Shown here piece after piece: positions 28,302-36,273 of a stretch of 64,000 bases of DNA. The DNA is from a bacterium. GTDB taxonomy: Bacteria; Pseudomonadota; Gammaproteobacteria; Burkholderiales; Thiobacillaceae. The position numbers and the translations under genes were made by a program. How positions within the stretch are numbered: the stretch's first letter is position 1; each line of letters opens with the position of its first letter. Where the stretch lies: NCBI GenBank assembly GCA_009772925.1, contig WOUQ01000003.1, positions 1-64,000 on the forward strand, read 5' to 3'. The notes under the pieces are model-generated. The model worked only from the letters and a program-made list of their open reading frames with translations. It had not been told where the DNA came from and did not search any database.

Positions 28302-28326
28302 ACGCGTACGTGGATACGTGTTTTTT
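28302..28326 (+). terminator. Intrinsic terminator abutting the riboswitch aptamer
   Basis: ACGCGTA (28302-28308) and TACGTGT (28315-28321) form a seven-base stem with one G-T pair, followed directly by TTTTT (28322-28326). The first aptamer base is the next nucleotide. It may insulate the riboswitch from tRNA read-through. The region 28248-28301 also holds a small CCCCTC/GAGGGG palindrome and nothing else I can name. Confidence 0.5.
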
Positions 28327-28412
28327 ACCTGATTGGGGCAAACCCGTCGAAAGGCGGGGACGCAAAATCACCGGTCTAAAGGGGTCACCCCAGGATAGCG
28401 GGATTGCCAGGT
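28327..28412 (+). promoter_or_regulatory. Cyclic di-GMP-I (GEMM-I) riboswitch aptamer
   Basis: The region carries the GEMM-I consensus. P1 pairs ACCTG (28327-28331) with CAGGT (28408-28412). GGGGCAAACC follows, then a P2 hairpin closed by a GAAA tetraloop (28349-28352, stem CCCGTC/GGCGGG), and the core GGGACGCAAA. CCGGTCTAAA leads into P3 (GGGG TCA CCCC, 28381-28391), and GGATAGCGGGATTGCC closes the aptamer, with the tetraloop-receptor-like elements in place. Downstream, GAAACCGC/GCGGTTTC (28420-28427 / 28436-28443) can pair and may be part of the expression platform, although no T-run follows. The gene controlled is the DUF1631 gene at 28567; the 360 bases between tRNA-Cys and that gene hold only these elements. 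Confidence 0.9.
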
Positions 28413-28566
28413 GGATCGTGAAACCGCGCGCGACGGCGGTTTCCACTGTTCATGACTTGCATATTCCGTCATCCTCAGCATGCGGTGATTCGCACGGGTA
28501 TCCGTTGTGATGGGCGCGCGCGTCGAGCCGAACACGCAGGCGCGGCGGCCGCCGGAGGATAGGGCA

Positions 28567-30981
28567 ATGCAAGACTCTCGCAAGAACAACGTTGTTGCGC
28601 TCAACCCGCTCGGCCAGGGCCGGGGCGCTTTGGGCGCGGATGCCGCGCGCATCCTCAACGAATGCGGCGAAATGGCGGCCGCGGGTTTTGCCACCGCCCT
28701 GGCGAAAGCCCTGGAACGGGCGGCGGGCGAACTCCTGGAACTGACCGACCGGGTGACGGAGTACGACTCCCGCCGGGTCTACGGCGCCGCCGCCGATTTC
28801 GCGCGGGATCAACGCGGCGCGGTGGAAACGGAATTCCGCCGCCGCTTCTACCAGCACTTCAAGCGCGCCTGCCGCCGCGACAACGCCCGGTCCGCGGGAC
28901 AAAGCGAACTGGACGCTGCGGAGCTCAGCCTGGTGGCGCCGGACGACCTCGAGGAATCCCTGGCGGCCAGCACCATCGAGAACGCCCTCAACAACCACTG
29001 CGGCGAGGAGCTGTTCGGCTTGGCCAAGCGCATGGGGGTGCTGCTGGACGATCCCGAATTGCAACTGGGTGCCAATCCCGTCGGCCCGGAGACCATAGGC
29101 GCTGCGGTCATGGACACCCTGAAGGCGCAGGACCTGCCGGTCAAGGCGCAACTCGTCCTGGTCCCCCCGATCAACCGTTTCCTCTCGCGCCACGTGCGCG
29201 AGGTCTACCAGGGCCTCAACCGCTACCTCGTCGATGCCGATGTGTTGCCCACCATCCGTGTCGGTGTCAGGAAAGCCGCGCCGACGCCGCGCCCGCAAGA
29301 CGCGCCCGAGAAACAGGCCGGAGTTGAAGCGCCGGCAGCCGTCGAGGAAGGCCAGGATATCTTCAACCTGTTGCGTCAGCTCATGGCCCTCGGCGGCATG
29401 GCTGGTGGCGGCGGCATCGGCGGTACTGTCGGCGGGCCGCCGGGCTTCGGTGGCATGCCGGGCATGGCGGCAACGGTTTTGCCGGGCGCGGCTGGCGGCA
29501 TGGCCGGCATGCTGACCGGCCAGGCCGGCGGCGCAGTCGTTGCAGCCCCGGTGATCACCAGCCTGACCCAGCTCCAGCGCGGGCAGGCCAAGGCGGTGGC
29601 GGCGGCGGGCCTGGACGGGGCCCGCATCAGCGACGGCCAGGTCAATATCCTGCGCGAGATCCGCAACAGCCCGGTGGCGGGCGGCATGGGCCAGATGGAT
29701 GCGATGACGCTGGACATCGTCGCCATGGTGTTCGACTTCATCCTCGACGACCGGCGCATTCCCGATGCCATGAAGGCCCTGATCGGTCGCCTGCAGATCC
29801 CGGTGCTGAAGGTGGCCATGCTGGACCCCGCCTTCTTCTCGCAGAAGACCCATCCCGCCCGCCGCCTGCTCGACGCGCTGGCCGAGGCCTCGATGGGCTG
29901 GAACGAGGACGAGGGCCACGAAAGCGAGCTGTATCGCAAGGTCGATGAGCTGGTCCAGCGCATCCTCAACCAGTTCGACGAGGACATGGATGTATTCGCC
30001 AGCGGGCTGGAGGATTTCCTCGGCTTCCTGGCCGAGGAAAAACAGCGCATCGATGCGCTCACCAGCCGCAGCGCGCAACTGCTGCGCCGGCGCGAACAGG
30101 GCGAACTGGGTCGCATCGTCGCCCACAACGAGGTGGAAAGCCATCTGTTCGACCAGCCCATGCCGGAGTTCATCCGCGCCTTCCTGCTGGGCCACTGGGA
30201 ACAGGTGCTGGCCACCCACTGCGCGCGCGACGGGGAAGGCGGGGAAACGTGGAATCAGGCCCTGCGCAGCATGGACGATCTGATCTGGAGCGTGCAGCCG
30301 AAGACTCGGCAGGATGACCGCAAGCGCCTGGTGGCCTTGCTGCCCGACCTGCTCAAGCGCCTGGACGAGGGTTTCCAGGTCCTCGACACGCCGGCGGAAA
30401 TTCGCGACCAGTTCTTCACCGGCCTGGTGAAGTGCCACGCCATGGCGGTGCGCGCGGGTCTGCGCGGTGCCGGGGATGCGCCGCTGCCGCCCGAGCCGGC
30501 GCCCATTCCGGCGCCGGCGCCGGCTGCGGCGCTGACGGGCGATGAGGATTTTGCCGAGATCCCGGTGCTGACCGAGGTGGTGGAAGTCGATCCCGATCTG
30601 ATCCAGGAAATCGCGGCCGAACCCGAGGAACGCACCGTGGTCGAGGAAATCGTCATCGGCGACGTGGGCTGGCTGGCGCGTGGCGGCGACACGCCCAGGC
30701 AGGACGAGCACGATCTGCAGGTGCAGAAAATCAAGCGGGGAACCTGGATCGAATACACCCAGGACGACGGTTCCACGGTGCGCGCCAAGCTGGCCTGGGT
30801 CAGCCCGCTGAAGGGCATCTATCTGTTCACCAACCGGCTGGGCCAGCGCGCCATGTCCATCCAGGGCGCCGGCCTGGCCGCCAAGTTCCGCCAGGGCCAG
30901 GCGCGGATCATCGACGATGTGCCGCTGATGGAGCGCGCGGTCAGCAATCTCCTGGAAAAACTCCAGCAGAAGGTGTCCTAG
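28567..30981 (+). CDS. DUF1631 family protein, PilZ-like C-terminus, under c-di-GMP riboswitch
   Basis: A 804-residue cytoplasmic protein of the DUF1631 family, whose function is not established. Most of it is helical, with a Gly/Met-rich linker around residues 275-325 (GGMAGGGGIGG type). Residues about 720-790 (QKIKRGTWIEYTQDDGS, then AKLAWVSPLKGIYLFTNRLG) look like a PilZ-type beta barrel, though the RxxxR c-di-GMP motif is not obvious. The start at 28567 has GGAGG eight bases upstream. A GTG at 28507 is also in frame but lacks such a site. The gene lies 154 bases beyond a c-di-GMP-I aptamer, so its expression should respond to c-di-GMP. ygiD follows after five bases. Confidence 0.9.
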   Translation: MQDSRKNNVVALNPLGQGRGALGADAARILNECGEMAAAGFATALAKALERAAGELLELTDRVTEYDSRRVYGAAADFARDQRGAVETEFRRRFYQHFKRACRRDNARSAGQSELDAAELSLVAPDDLEESLAASTIENALNNHCGEELFGLAKRMGVLLDDPELQLGANPVGPETIGAAVMDTLKAQDLPVKAQLVLVPPINRFLSRHVREVYQGLNRYLVDADVLPTIRVGVRKAAPTPRPQDAPEKQAGVEAPAAVEEGQDIFNLLRQLMALGGMAGGGGIGGTVGGPPGFGGMPGMAATVLPGAAGGMAGMLTGQAGGAVVAAPVITSLTQLQRGQAKAVAAAGLDGARISDGQVNILREIRNSPVAGGMGQMDAMTLDIVAMVFDFILDDRRIPDAMKALIGRLQIPVLKVAMLDPAFFSQKTHPARRLLDALAEASMGWNEDEGHESELYRKVDELVQRILNQFDEDMDVFASGLEDFLGFLAEEKQRIDALTSRSAQLLRRREQGELGRIVAHNEVESHLFDQPMPEFIRAFLLGHWEQVLATHCARDGEGGETWNQALRSMDDLIWSVQPKTRQDDRKRLVALLPDLLKRLDEGFQVLDTPAEIRDQFFTGLVKCHAMAVRAGLRGAGDAPLPPEPAPIPAPAPAAALTGDEDFAEIPVLTEVVEVDPDLIQEIAAEPEERTVVEEIVIGDVGWLARGGDTPRQDEHDLQVQKIKRGTWIEYTQDDGSTVRAKLAWVSPLKGIYLFTNRLGQRAMSIQGAGLAAKFRQGQARIIDDVPLMERAVSNLLEKLQQKVS

Positions 30982-30986
30982 CGCAT

Positions 30987-31772
30987 ATGTCCGCGCCCAT
31001 GCCCGCCCTGTTCGTCGGCCATGGCACGCCGATGAACACGCTGGAGCGCAACGTGAACAGCCGCGCCTGGCGCGACATCGCGGCCGAACTGCCGAGACCC
31101 GGGGCGATCCTGGCGATCTCGGCGCACTGGTATGGACCCGGCCTGGCGGTCACCGCCAGCGAACAGCCCGCCACCCTGCACGATTTCAGGGGATTCCCGC
31201 GCGAGCTTTTCGAGTTCCGCTATCCGGCGCCCGGCGATCCCGCCCTCGCCGAGCGCGTCGCCGCCCTGCTGGCGCCGCTTCCCGTCGACTCCGACCTGGA
31301 GTGGGGACTGGACCACGGTACCTGGTCGGTCCTCGCCCATCTTTTTCCGGGCGCCGATATCCCGGTGGTGCATCTGCGTCTGGACAGCACCCGCCCAACC
31401 GCCTGGCATGCCGATCTGGCGCGGCGTCTGGCGCCGCTGCGCGAGGAGGGCGTATTGCTGCTGGGCAGCGGCAACGCGGTGCACAACCTGCGGCGCATGG
31501 ATCTGGCTAGCGCGGAAAGCACGTTCGCCTGGGCGGATCGTTTCAACACGCGAGTGCGCGAGGCCCTGCTGGGCATGGATGTCGACGCGCTGGTGGACCT
31601 GGCGGCGGCCGACATCCCGGACGAGGACGCGCGCTTGGCCGTGCCGACGCCCGAACATTACCTGCCGCTGCTCTACATCGCCGCGCAGTGGCGCGAAGGC
31701 GAGGCCGTCCGCTTGTTCAACGACCGCATCGAGTACGGCTCCATCGGCATGCTGTGTTGCCGGGTGGGCTGA
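30987..31772 (+). CDS. ygiD: Class III extradiol dioxygenase, DODA/YgiD type
   Basis: A 261-residue cytoplasmic dioxygenase of the LigB superfamily, in the group of 4,5-DOPA dioxygenase and E. coli YgiD. Metal-ligand histidines can be seen in LFVGHGTPMN, AISAHWYGPG and the C-terminal TPEHYLPLLYI, with GLDHGTWSVL between them. Length matches the family. The true substrate is usually unknown in bacteria. It begins five bases past the DUF1631 stop, so it may share the riboswitch-controlled transcript. It ends exactly where the convergent pyrC ends. Confidence 0.93.
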   Translation: MSAPMPALFVGHGTPMNTLERNVNSRAWRDIAAELPRPGAILAISAHWYGPGLAVTASEQPATLHDFRGFPRELFEFRYPAPGDPALAERVAALLAPLPVDSDLEWGLDHGTWSVLAHLFPGADIPVVHLRLDSTRPTAWHADLARRLAPLREEGVLLLGSGNAVHNLRRMDLASAESTFAWADRFNTRVREALLGMDVDALVDLAAADIPDEDARLAVPTPEHYLPLLYIAAQWREGEAVRLFNDRIEYGSIGMLCCRVG

Positions 31773-32801
31773 TCACAGCAGGCGCCAGGCAAGCGTCTCC
31801 CCGGCCCTGAGCGGCACCACGCCGGAGGGATGATCGGCCGCCACCGGGGTGTTTTCCCGCACCAGGGTGACGGGTTCCGTGTTGCGCGGCAGGCCGTAGA
31901 AATCCGGGCCGTAATGGCTGGCGAAGGCTTCCAGCCTGTCGAGGGCGCCGGCACCGTCGAAGATTTCCGCGTACAACTCCAGGGCGGCGTGCGCCGTGTA
32001 GATGCCGGCGCAGCCGCAGGCCGATTCCTTCGCCTCCCTGGCGTGCGGGGCGCTGTCGGTGCCCAGGAAGAACTTGGCGTTGCCGCCGGTGGCGGCCTCC
32101 AGCAGGGCGAGCCGGTGGATCTCGCGCTTGAGCACGGGCAGGCAGTAATAGTGCGGGCGCATGCCGCCCTGAAACATGGCGTTGCGGTTGTAGAGGAGGT
32201 GATGCGCGGTGATGGTCGCGGCCACGTTGGCCGGCGCCGTCGCCACGAACTCGGCGGCGTGGCGGGTGGTGATGTGTTCCAGCACGATCTTGAGGCACGG
32301 CAGGCGCTGCACGAGGGGCAGCAGGATGCGTTCGATGAATACCGCTTCGCGATCGAACACGTCGACGCCGGGATCGGTGACCTCGCCATGCAGCAGGAGG
32401 GGCAGCCCGGCTTCCTGCATGGCTTCCAGCACGGCCTGCACGCGATGGATGTCGGTGACGCCGGAATCCGAGTGGGTGGTGGCGCCGGCCGGGTAGTACT
32501 TCACCGCCTTGACGAAGCCGCTGGCCACGGCCCTGGGGATTTCCGCCGGATCGGTATTGTCGGTCAGGTAGAGGGTCATCAGCGGCTCGAAGCGCATGCC
32601 GGCGGGCAGGGCGGCGAGGATGCGGTCGCGGTAGGCGGCGGCCTCGGCGACGCTGCGCACCGGCGGCTTCAGGTTGGGCATGACGATGGCGCGCGCGAAA
32701 CGCCGGGCGGTGTCGGGCAGCACGGCGGCCAGCATGGCGCCGTCGCGCAGATGCAGGTGCCAGTCGTCCGGGCGGGTGAGGGTCAGGCGGTCCATGCTCA
32801 T
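31773..32801 (-). CDS. pyrC: Dihydroorotase
   Basis: PyrC closes carbamoyl aspartate to dihydroorotate in pyrimidine synthesis. The 342-residue class II enzyme shows the zinc-binding HLHLRDG near the N-terminus, the carbamylated-Lys region [14 protein letters not shown], the histidines in [10 protein letters not shown] and [12 protein letters not shown], and the late Asp in [14 protein letters not shown]. The ATG at 32801 overlaps the rsmI stop as ATGA, so the two are translationally coupled. An internal ATG six bases on is an alternative start. The stop directly adjoins that of ygiD on the other strand. Confidence 0.97.
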   Translation of the reverse strand: MSMDRLTLTRPDDWHLHLRDGAMLAAVLPDTARRFARAIVMPNLKPPVRSVAEAAAYRDRILAALPAGMRFEPLMTLYLTDNTDPAEIPRAVASGFVKAVKYYPAGATTHSDSGVTDIHRVQAVLEAMQEAGLPLLLHGEVTDPGVDVFDREAVFIERILLPLVQRLPCLKIVLEHITTRHAAEFVATAPANVAATITAHHLLYNRNAMFQGGMRPHYYCLPVLKREIHRLALLEAATGGNAKFFLGTDSAPHAREAKESACGCAGIYTAHAALELYAEIFDGAGALDRLEAFASHYGPDFYGLPRNTEPVTLVRENTPVAADHPSGVVPLRAGETLAWRLL

Positions 32802-33661
32802 TCCTCTTTCTTCATAGACAGAGCGAGATCGTACAGCGCGTTCTTGCGCGCGCCGCTGAGCCGCGCGGCCAGATGGGCGGCCTGCCGCACCGGCAGTTCC
32901 TCCAGCAGGATACGCAGGATTTGCCGCGCCTCGACGTCGTCCTCGCTGCCGGCGGCGCGCGCGGGCGGCGAGACGACGAGGACGAATTCACCGCGCCGGT
33001 GGTGTTCGTCCTCCGCCAGCCAGGCCGGCGCGGATGCCAGCGGGCAACGATGGACCTGCTCGAAACGTTTGGTGAGCTCGCGCGCGATGAGGAGTTCGCG
33101 CTCGCCACCCAGAATTTCGAGCAGGTCGCCGATACATTCCTCGATGCGGTGAGGCGCCTCGTACAGCACCAGGGCGCAGGGCAGGGCGGCGAGATCGCGC
33201 AGGGCCTGGCGGCGGGCGGCGGATCGGGCCGGCAGGAAACCGACGAACAGCCAGGGATCTTCCATGCCCGCTACCGAAAGGGTGGCGGTGACCGCGCTGG
33301 CGCCCGGGATGGGGCTTACCGGCAGGCCCGCGGCCCGCGCCGCGGCGACCAGGCGGGCGCCGGGATCGGAGATGCCCGGCGTGCCGGCATCCGAGATGTA
33401 GGCCACGCTTTTTCCGGCCCGCAGGGCCTCCACCAAGCGCGTGGCGGCGGCGGCCTCGTTGTGCTCGTGCAGCGCGAACAGCCGCGCGCGGATGCCGTGG
33501 GCGGCGAGCAGGGTCTGGCTGGCGCGGGTGTCCTCCGCCGCGATGAGATCGGCGGTGCGCAGCACGTCCAGGGCGCGCAGGCTGATGTCGCGCAGGTTGC
33601 CGATGGGGGTGGCGACGATGTGCAGGGTGCCGGGCCTCGCCGGTTGGGGGGTGTCGAACAT
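32798..33661 (-). CDS. rsmI: 16S rRNA (cytidine-1402-2'-O)-methyltransferase RsmI
   Basis: RsmI methylates the 2'-oxygen of C1402 in 16S rRNA. The 287 residues begin with the tetrapyrrole-methylase-like signature [19 protein letters not shown] and continue with [25 protein letters not shown] and [16 protein letters not shown], all typical. The frame is open upstream to 33937, but that part is a translation of the dispersed repeat and is not coding. ATG 33661 gives the usual N-terminus. It is divergent from yraN, as is common, and coupled to pyrC downstream. Confidence 0.96.
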   Translation of the reverse strand: MFDTPQPARPGTLHIVATPIGNLRDISLRALDVLRTADLIAAEDTRASQTLLAAHGIRARLFALHEHNEAAAATRLVEALRAGKSVAYISDAGTPGISDPGARLVAAARAAGLPVSPIPGASAVTATLSVAGMEDPWLFVGFLPARSAARRQALRDLAALPCALVLYEAPHRIEECIGDLLEILGGERELLIARELTKRFEQVHRCPLASAPAWLAEDEHHRRGEFVLVVSPPARAAGSEDDVEARQILRILLEELPVRQAAHLAARLSGARKNALYDLALSMKKEE

Positions 33662-33746
33662 GGGGCTTGTGCGGGTAACCTGACGGCAGTGTAGCGAACT
33701 CGCATGGCTGGGTGGCCGTTCCGTGTCACGTAAGTTGTCGGCCAGC

Positions 33747-33821
33747 CATGCGTGTTCCCTCACCCCCTGCCCCTCTCCCGCTTGCGGTAGAGGGGAGCTT
33801 CGAGAAGTCGCTGCGTGACTT
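33747..33821 (+). repeat. Dispersed repeat, copy B (between rsmI and yraN)
   Basis: A second member of the family at 20218 and 44729. It has TTCCCTCACCCCCTGCC, the hairpin CCCCTCTCCCGC/GCGGTAGAGGGG with one mismatch region, the constant GAGCTTCGAGAAGTCG, and a second short hairpin AAGTC/GACTT. It lies 24 bases before the yraN ATG, which has its own GGGAGG site in between. Confidence 0.9.
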
Positions 33822-33845
33822 GCATGGGAAAGGGAGGCGGACGAC

Positions 33846-34193
33846 ATGGGCAGGGATGCTGCATCCATCGGCGCGGCTGCCGAACGGCAGGTGGCCGAGT
33901 TCCTGACACGGCATGGCCTGAAGCCGGTGGCGAGCAATTACCGCTGCCGTGGCGGTGAAGTCGATCTGGTCATGCGGGAGGGCGAAGTCCTGGTGTTCGT
34001 GGAAGTGCGCGCGCGTGCGTCTTCACGTTTCGGTGGCGCGGCGGAGAGCATCACCCCCGCCAAGCGGGCGCGCCTCATCCTGGCGGCGCGCCACTATCTG
34101 GCCCGTCATGGCGTGGACGCACCCTGCAGATTCGACGCGGTGCTGCTGGATGGTGGCGAATTGACCTGGATCAGGAACGCTTTCGAGACCTGA
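33846..34193 (+). CDS. yraN: YraN family (UPF0102) endonuclease-like protein
   Basis: A 115-residue protein of the UPF0102 family, which has a restriction-endonuclease-like fold. The signature elements are GAAAERQVAEFLTRHGL, NYRCRGGEVDLVMREGEVLVFVEVR (Glu-Asp then Glu-x-Arg, the PD-(D/E)xK-type core) and AESITPAKRARL. Role is unknown, although the gene is widespread beside rsmI and diaA, as here. GGGAGG lies eight bases before the ATG at 33846. diaA follows after 148 bases that contain a promoter element and the large heptamer tract. Confidence 0.93.
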   Translation: MGRDAASIGAAAERQVAEFLTRHGLKPVASNYRCRGGEVDLVMREGEVLVFVEVRARASSRFGGAAESITPAKRARLILAARHYLARHGVDAPCRFDAVLLDGGELTWIRNAFET

Positions 34194-34228
34194 TGGCTCG
34201 AAGCCGACGATCGTAAGGCAGTGCCCGC

Positions 34229-34234
34229 TATAAT
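34229..34234 (+). promoter_or_regulatory. Perfect -10 hexamer upstream of diaA
   Basis: TATAAT at 34229-34234 would start transcription at about 34241, the first base of the CACCCTT tract. No good -35 hexamer is seen at 15-19 bases upstream, so strength or an activator requirement is unknown. Confidence 0.5.
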
Positions 34235-34240
34235 TTTGCG

Positions 34241-34336
34241 CACCCTTCACCCTTCACCCTTCACCCTTCACCCTTCACCCTTCACCCTTCACCCTTCACC
34301 CTTCACCCTTCACCCTTCACCCTTCACCCTTCACCC
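34241..34336. repeat. CACCCTT heptamer x13.7, leader of diaA
   Basis: Thirteen perfect copies of CACCCTT run from 34241 to 34331, followed by CACCC and further C residues. The ATG of diaA is at 34342. The tract therefore forms nearly the entire predicted 5' leader, is all pyrimidine plus A, and displaces any Shine-Dalgarno sequence. Copy identity is perfect, which implies recent expansion. Confidence 0.97.
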
Positions 34337-34341
34337 CCCCC

Positions 34342-34920
34342 ATGCCCCTCACCCAGCGCATCCACGACCAGCTGCAGGCCTGCATCCAGGTGCTGAGCGA
34401 TGCCGGCGGCAGCCTGGCGGAGCCGCTGGGCACGGCCGCGCGGGCGATGACCGATTGCCTGCTGGCGGAAGGCAAGATTCTGACCTGCGGCGTGGGACCC
34501 TCCGGCCTCCCCGCGAGACACCTGGCGGCCATCCTGGTGGACCGGCTGGACAAGGAGCGGCCCGGCCTGGCCGCCATCGCCCTGCATGGCGACGGCGCCG
34601 GCATGGTGGACGACGCGGAATTTTCACCGGGTTTCGCCCGCCAGATCGCCGCCCTGGGGCATCCCGGCGACCTGCTGGTGGTGTTTTCCGCCTACGGCCA
34701 GGCCCGCGCCGTGGTGGAGGCCATCCATGCCGCCCACGAACGCGACCTGCGGGTGGTGGTGCTGGCCGGGGGGGATGGCGGCCAAGCCGCCGAAATCCTG
34801 ACCGAGAACGACGTGCTCATCTGCCTGCCGGCCGAGTCCGCGTCCCGCATCCACGAGGTCACGCTTTTTGCCGTCCACGCCCTGTGTGACGGCATCGATT
34901 ACTTTCTGCTTGGAGCCTGA
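34342..34920 (+). CDS. diaA: SIS-domain protein, DiaA/GmhA-like
   Basis: A 192-residue SIS-domain protein. In E. coli the homolog between yraN and dolP is DiaA, which binds DnaA and times replication initiation; GmhA-type phosphoheptose isomerases are close relatives. Here the order yraN-diaA-dolP supports DiaA. SIS landmarks are CGVGPSGLPARHLAAILVD, LLVVFSAYGQARAVVEAIH and VVVLAGGDGG. The expected Ser of G-x-S in the first loop reads P-S-G. The start ATG 34342 directly follows a large heptamer repeat and has no ribosome binding site. dolP begins three bases after the stop. Confidence 0.87.
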   Translation: MPLTQRIHDQLQACIQVLSDAGGSLAEPLGTAARAMTDCLLAEGKILTCGVGPSGLPARHLAAILVDRLDKERPGLAAIALHGDGAGMVDDAEFSPGFARQIAALGHPGDLLVVFSAYGQARAVVEAIHAAHERDLRVVVLAGGDGGQAAEILTENDVLICLPAESASRIHEVTLFAVHALCDGIDYFLLGA

Positions 34921-34923
34921 ACC

Positions 34924-35493
34924 ATGAAAAAGCTGCTGCTTGTCACCCTGCTGGGCCTGTCGACACTCCCCCTCACCGGTTGCGCCCCCCTGGTGGTGGC
35001 CGGCGCCGGAACCGGCGCCGTGATGTACGAGGATCGTCGTTCCAGCGGCGCCTTCGTGGCGGATCAGGAAATCGAACTTAGAGTGGCCAGCGAGATTCGC
35101 GAGAAATACGGCAAGAACACGCACGTCAACGTCACCAGCTTCAACCGCCGCGTCATGCTCACCGGCGAGGTGCCGGATGCCGCCACCCGCGATCAGGTCG
35201 CGGCCCTCGCGCGCGGCGTCAAGGATGTACGCGAGGTGCAGAACGAGCTGATTGTAGGCGAGACGAGCGGTTTCCTCGCCCGCAGCAAGGACGGCTACAT
35301 CACCAGCAAGGTGAAAACCCGTTTCCTGGATGACAAGCGCTTCAGCACCAATCACGTGAAGGTGGTTACCGAGGCGCGCACGGTTTACCTGATGGGTGTC
35401 GTCAAGCGCGAGGAAGGCGATGCGGCCGCCGAGATCGCCGCGAGAACCAGCGACGTGGTCAAGGTGGTCAAGGTTTTCGAATACATTGACTGA
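34924..35493 (+). CDS. dolP: BON-domain outer-membrane lipoprotein DolP
   Basis: DolP (formerly YraP) supports outer-membrane integrity and binds anionic phospholipid near the division site. The 189 residues start with a lipoprotein signal ending LTGC (Cys20 lipidated), followed by two BON domains (about 45-115 and 120-189) with conserved Gly in RRVMLTGEVPD and RTVYLMGVVKREEGD. Length and architecture agree with the family. It lies three bases after diaA and is probably co-transcribed with it. The DNA between its stop and the next gene (72 bases) has no clear terminator. Confidence 0.95.
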   Translation: MKKLLLVTLLGLSTLPLTGCAPLVVAGAGTGAVMYEDRRSSGAFVADQEIELRVASEIREKYGKNTHVNVTSFNRRVMLTGEVPDAATRDQVAALARGVKDVREVQNELIVGETSGFLARSKDGYITSKVKTRFLDDKRFSTNHVKVVTEARTVYLMGVVKREEGDAAAEIAARTSDVVKVVKVFEYID

Positions 35494-35565
35494 CCGCTGC
35501 CGCTTGTCCGCGCGCGCCGGGATGGACAGAATGCGGGCCTGTTCCCCCTTGCCTGGAGGTGAAGC

Positions 35566-36228
35566 ATGCGCACGCGAGAGGTGTTGATCCCGCTGCTCCT
35601 GGCTGTAGCCCTGCTCGGCCCAGTCACCGCCGTCGCCGACGGCGGTGTCGGCATCACCCAGGACATCGCCGCGGTGGACGTGCGGCACCAGGGCGGCATG
35701 GTGCGCATCGAGCGCAATCCGGACACCGAGAACATGCTGGATCCGGATTTCTCCCTGACCTCGCGGCCCTGTCCGCCGTTCTGCATCCAGCCCATGACCC
35801 TGGCGCCGGGGGTGGAAACGATCGGCGAACTGGAACTGCTGGCTTACCTGAAACGGGTCGGCGACGATGCCGGCGTGCTGGTCATCGATTCACGCGACGG
35901 TGACTGGCCCCTGCGTTCCGGCATCATCCCCGGCGCGGTCATGTTGCCCTGGCAGAATCTGCACCCCGCGCATGCCGACGCGGAGAAGATCGCCGAGATC
36001 CTGGTATTCCGCTTCGGCGCCTCGCGCCAGGGCGTCCTCTGGAACTTCGAGAACGCGAGGACCCTGGTGTTCTACTGCAACGGCCCCTGGTGCGGGCAAT
36101 CGCCCACCAATATCAAGCAATTGCTGGCCGTGGGTTATCCGGCCGACAAGCTCAAGTGGTATCGTGGTGGGATGCAGGACTGGAAAATGCTGGGCCTGAC
36201 CACGGTGGCCCCGCCCAAGCCGCAATAA
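35566..36228 (+). CDS. Exported rhodanese-domain protein
   Basis: A 220-residue periplasmic protein with a signal peptide (about 1-24, LLLAVALLGPVTAVADG). A CPPFC motif (in SRPCPPFCIQPM) precedes a rhodanese domain whose active loop reads FYCNGPWCGQSPTNI, with two cysteines in a Cys-x4-Cys spacing rather than the common C-R-x-G-x-R loop. Such proteins occur in sulfur-metabolising bacteria and may carry sulfane sulfur or act on thiols. GGAGGTG sits just before the ATG at 35566. The downstream DUF302 gene is 45 bases away and probably shares the transcript. Confidence 0.87.
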   Translation: MRTREVLIPLLLAVALLGPVTAVADGGVGITQDIAAVDVRHQGGMVRIERNPDTENMLDPDFSLTSRPCPPFCIQPMTLAPGVETIGELELLAYLKRVGDDAGVLVIDSRDGDWPLRSGIIPGAVMLPWQNLHPAHADAEKIAEILVFRFGASRQGVLWNFENARTLVFYCNGPWCGQSPTNIKQLLAVGYPADKLKWYRGGMQDWKMLGLTTVAPPKPQ

Positions 36229-36273
36229 TACTTCGTTCGCGTCACTGACGTTCTTACTGGAAGGAATTTGTAC

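Noticed and set aside
28507-28566. GTG start of the DUF1631 gene at 28507
   Set aside because: The ATG at 28567 has GGAGG at ideal spacing, and the upstream residues are not family-like.
33662-33937. N-terminal extension of rsmI, and similar extensions at the other repeat copies
   Set aside because: The extension translates the dispersed repeat into an SPLPQAGEGQGVRE-like peptide, a known spurious translation. The true RsmI N-terminus begins at 33661.
34241-34336. CRISPR-like array
   Set aside because: Units are contiguous 7-mers without spacers, so this is a simple tandem repeat.
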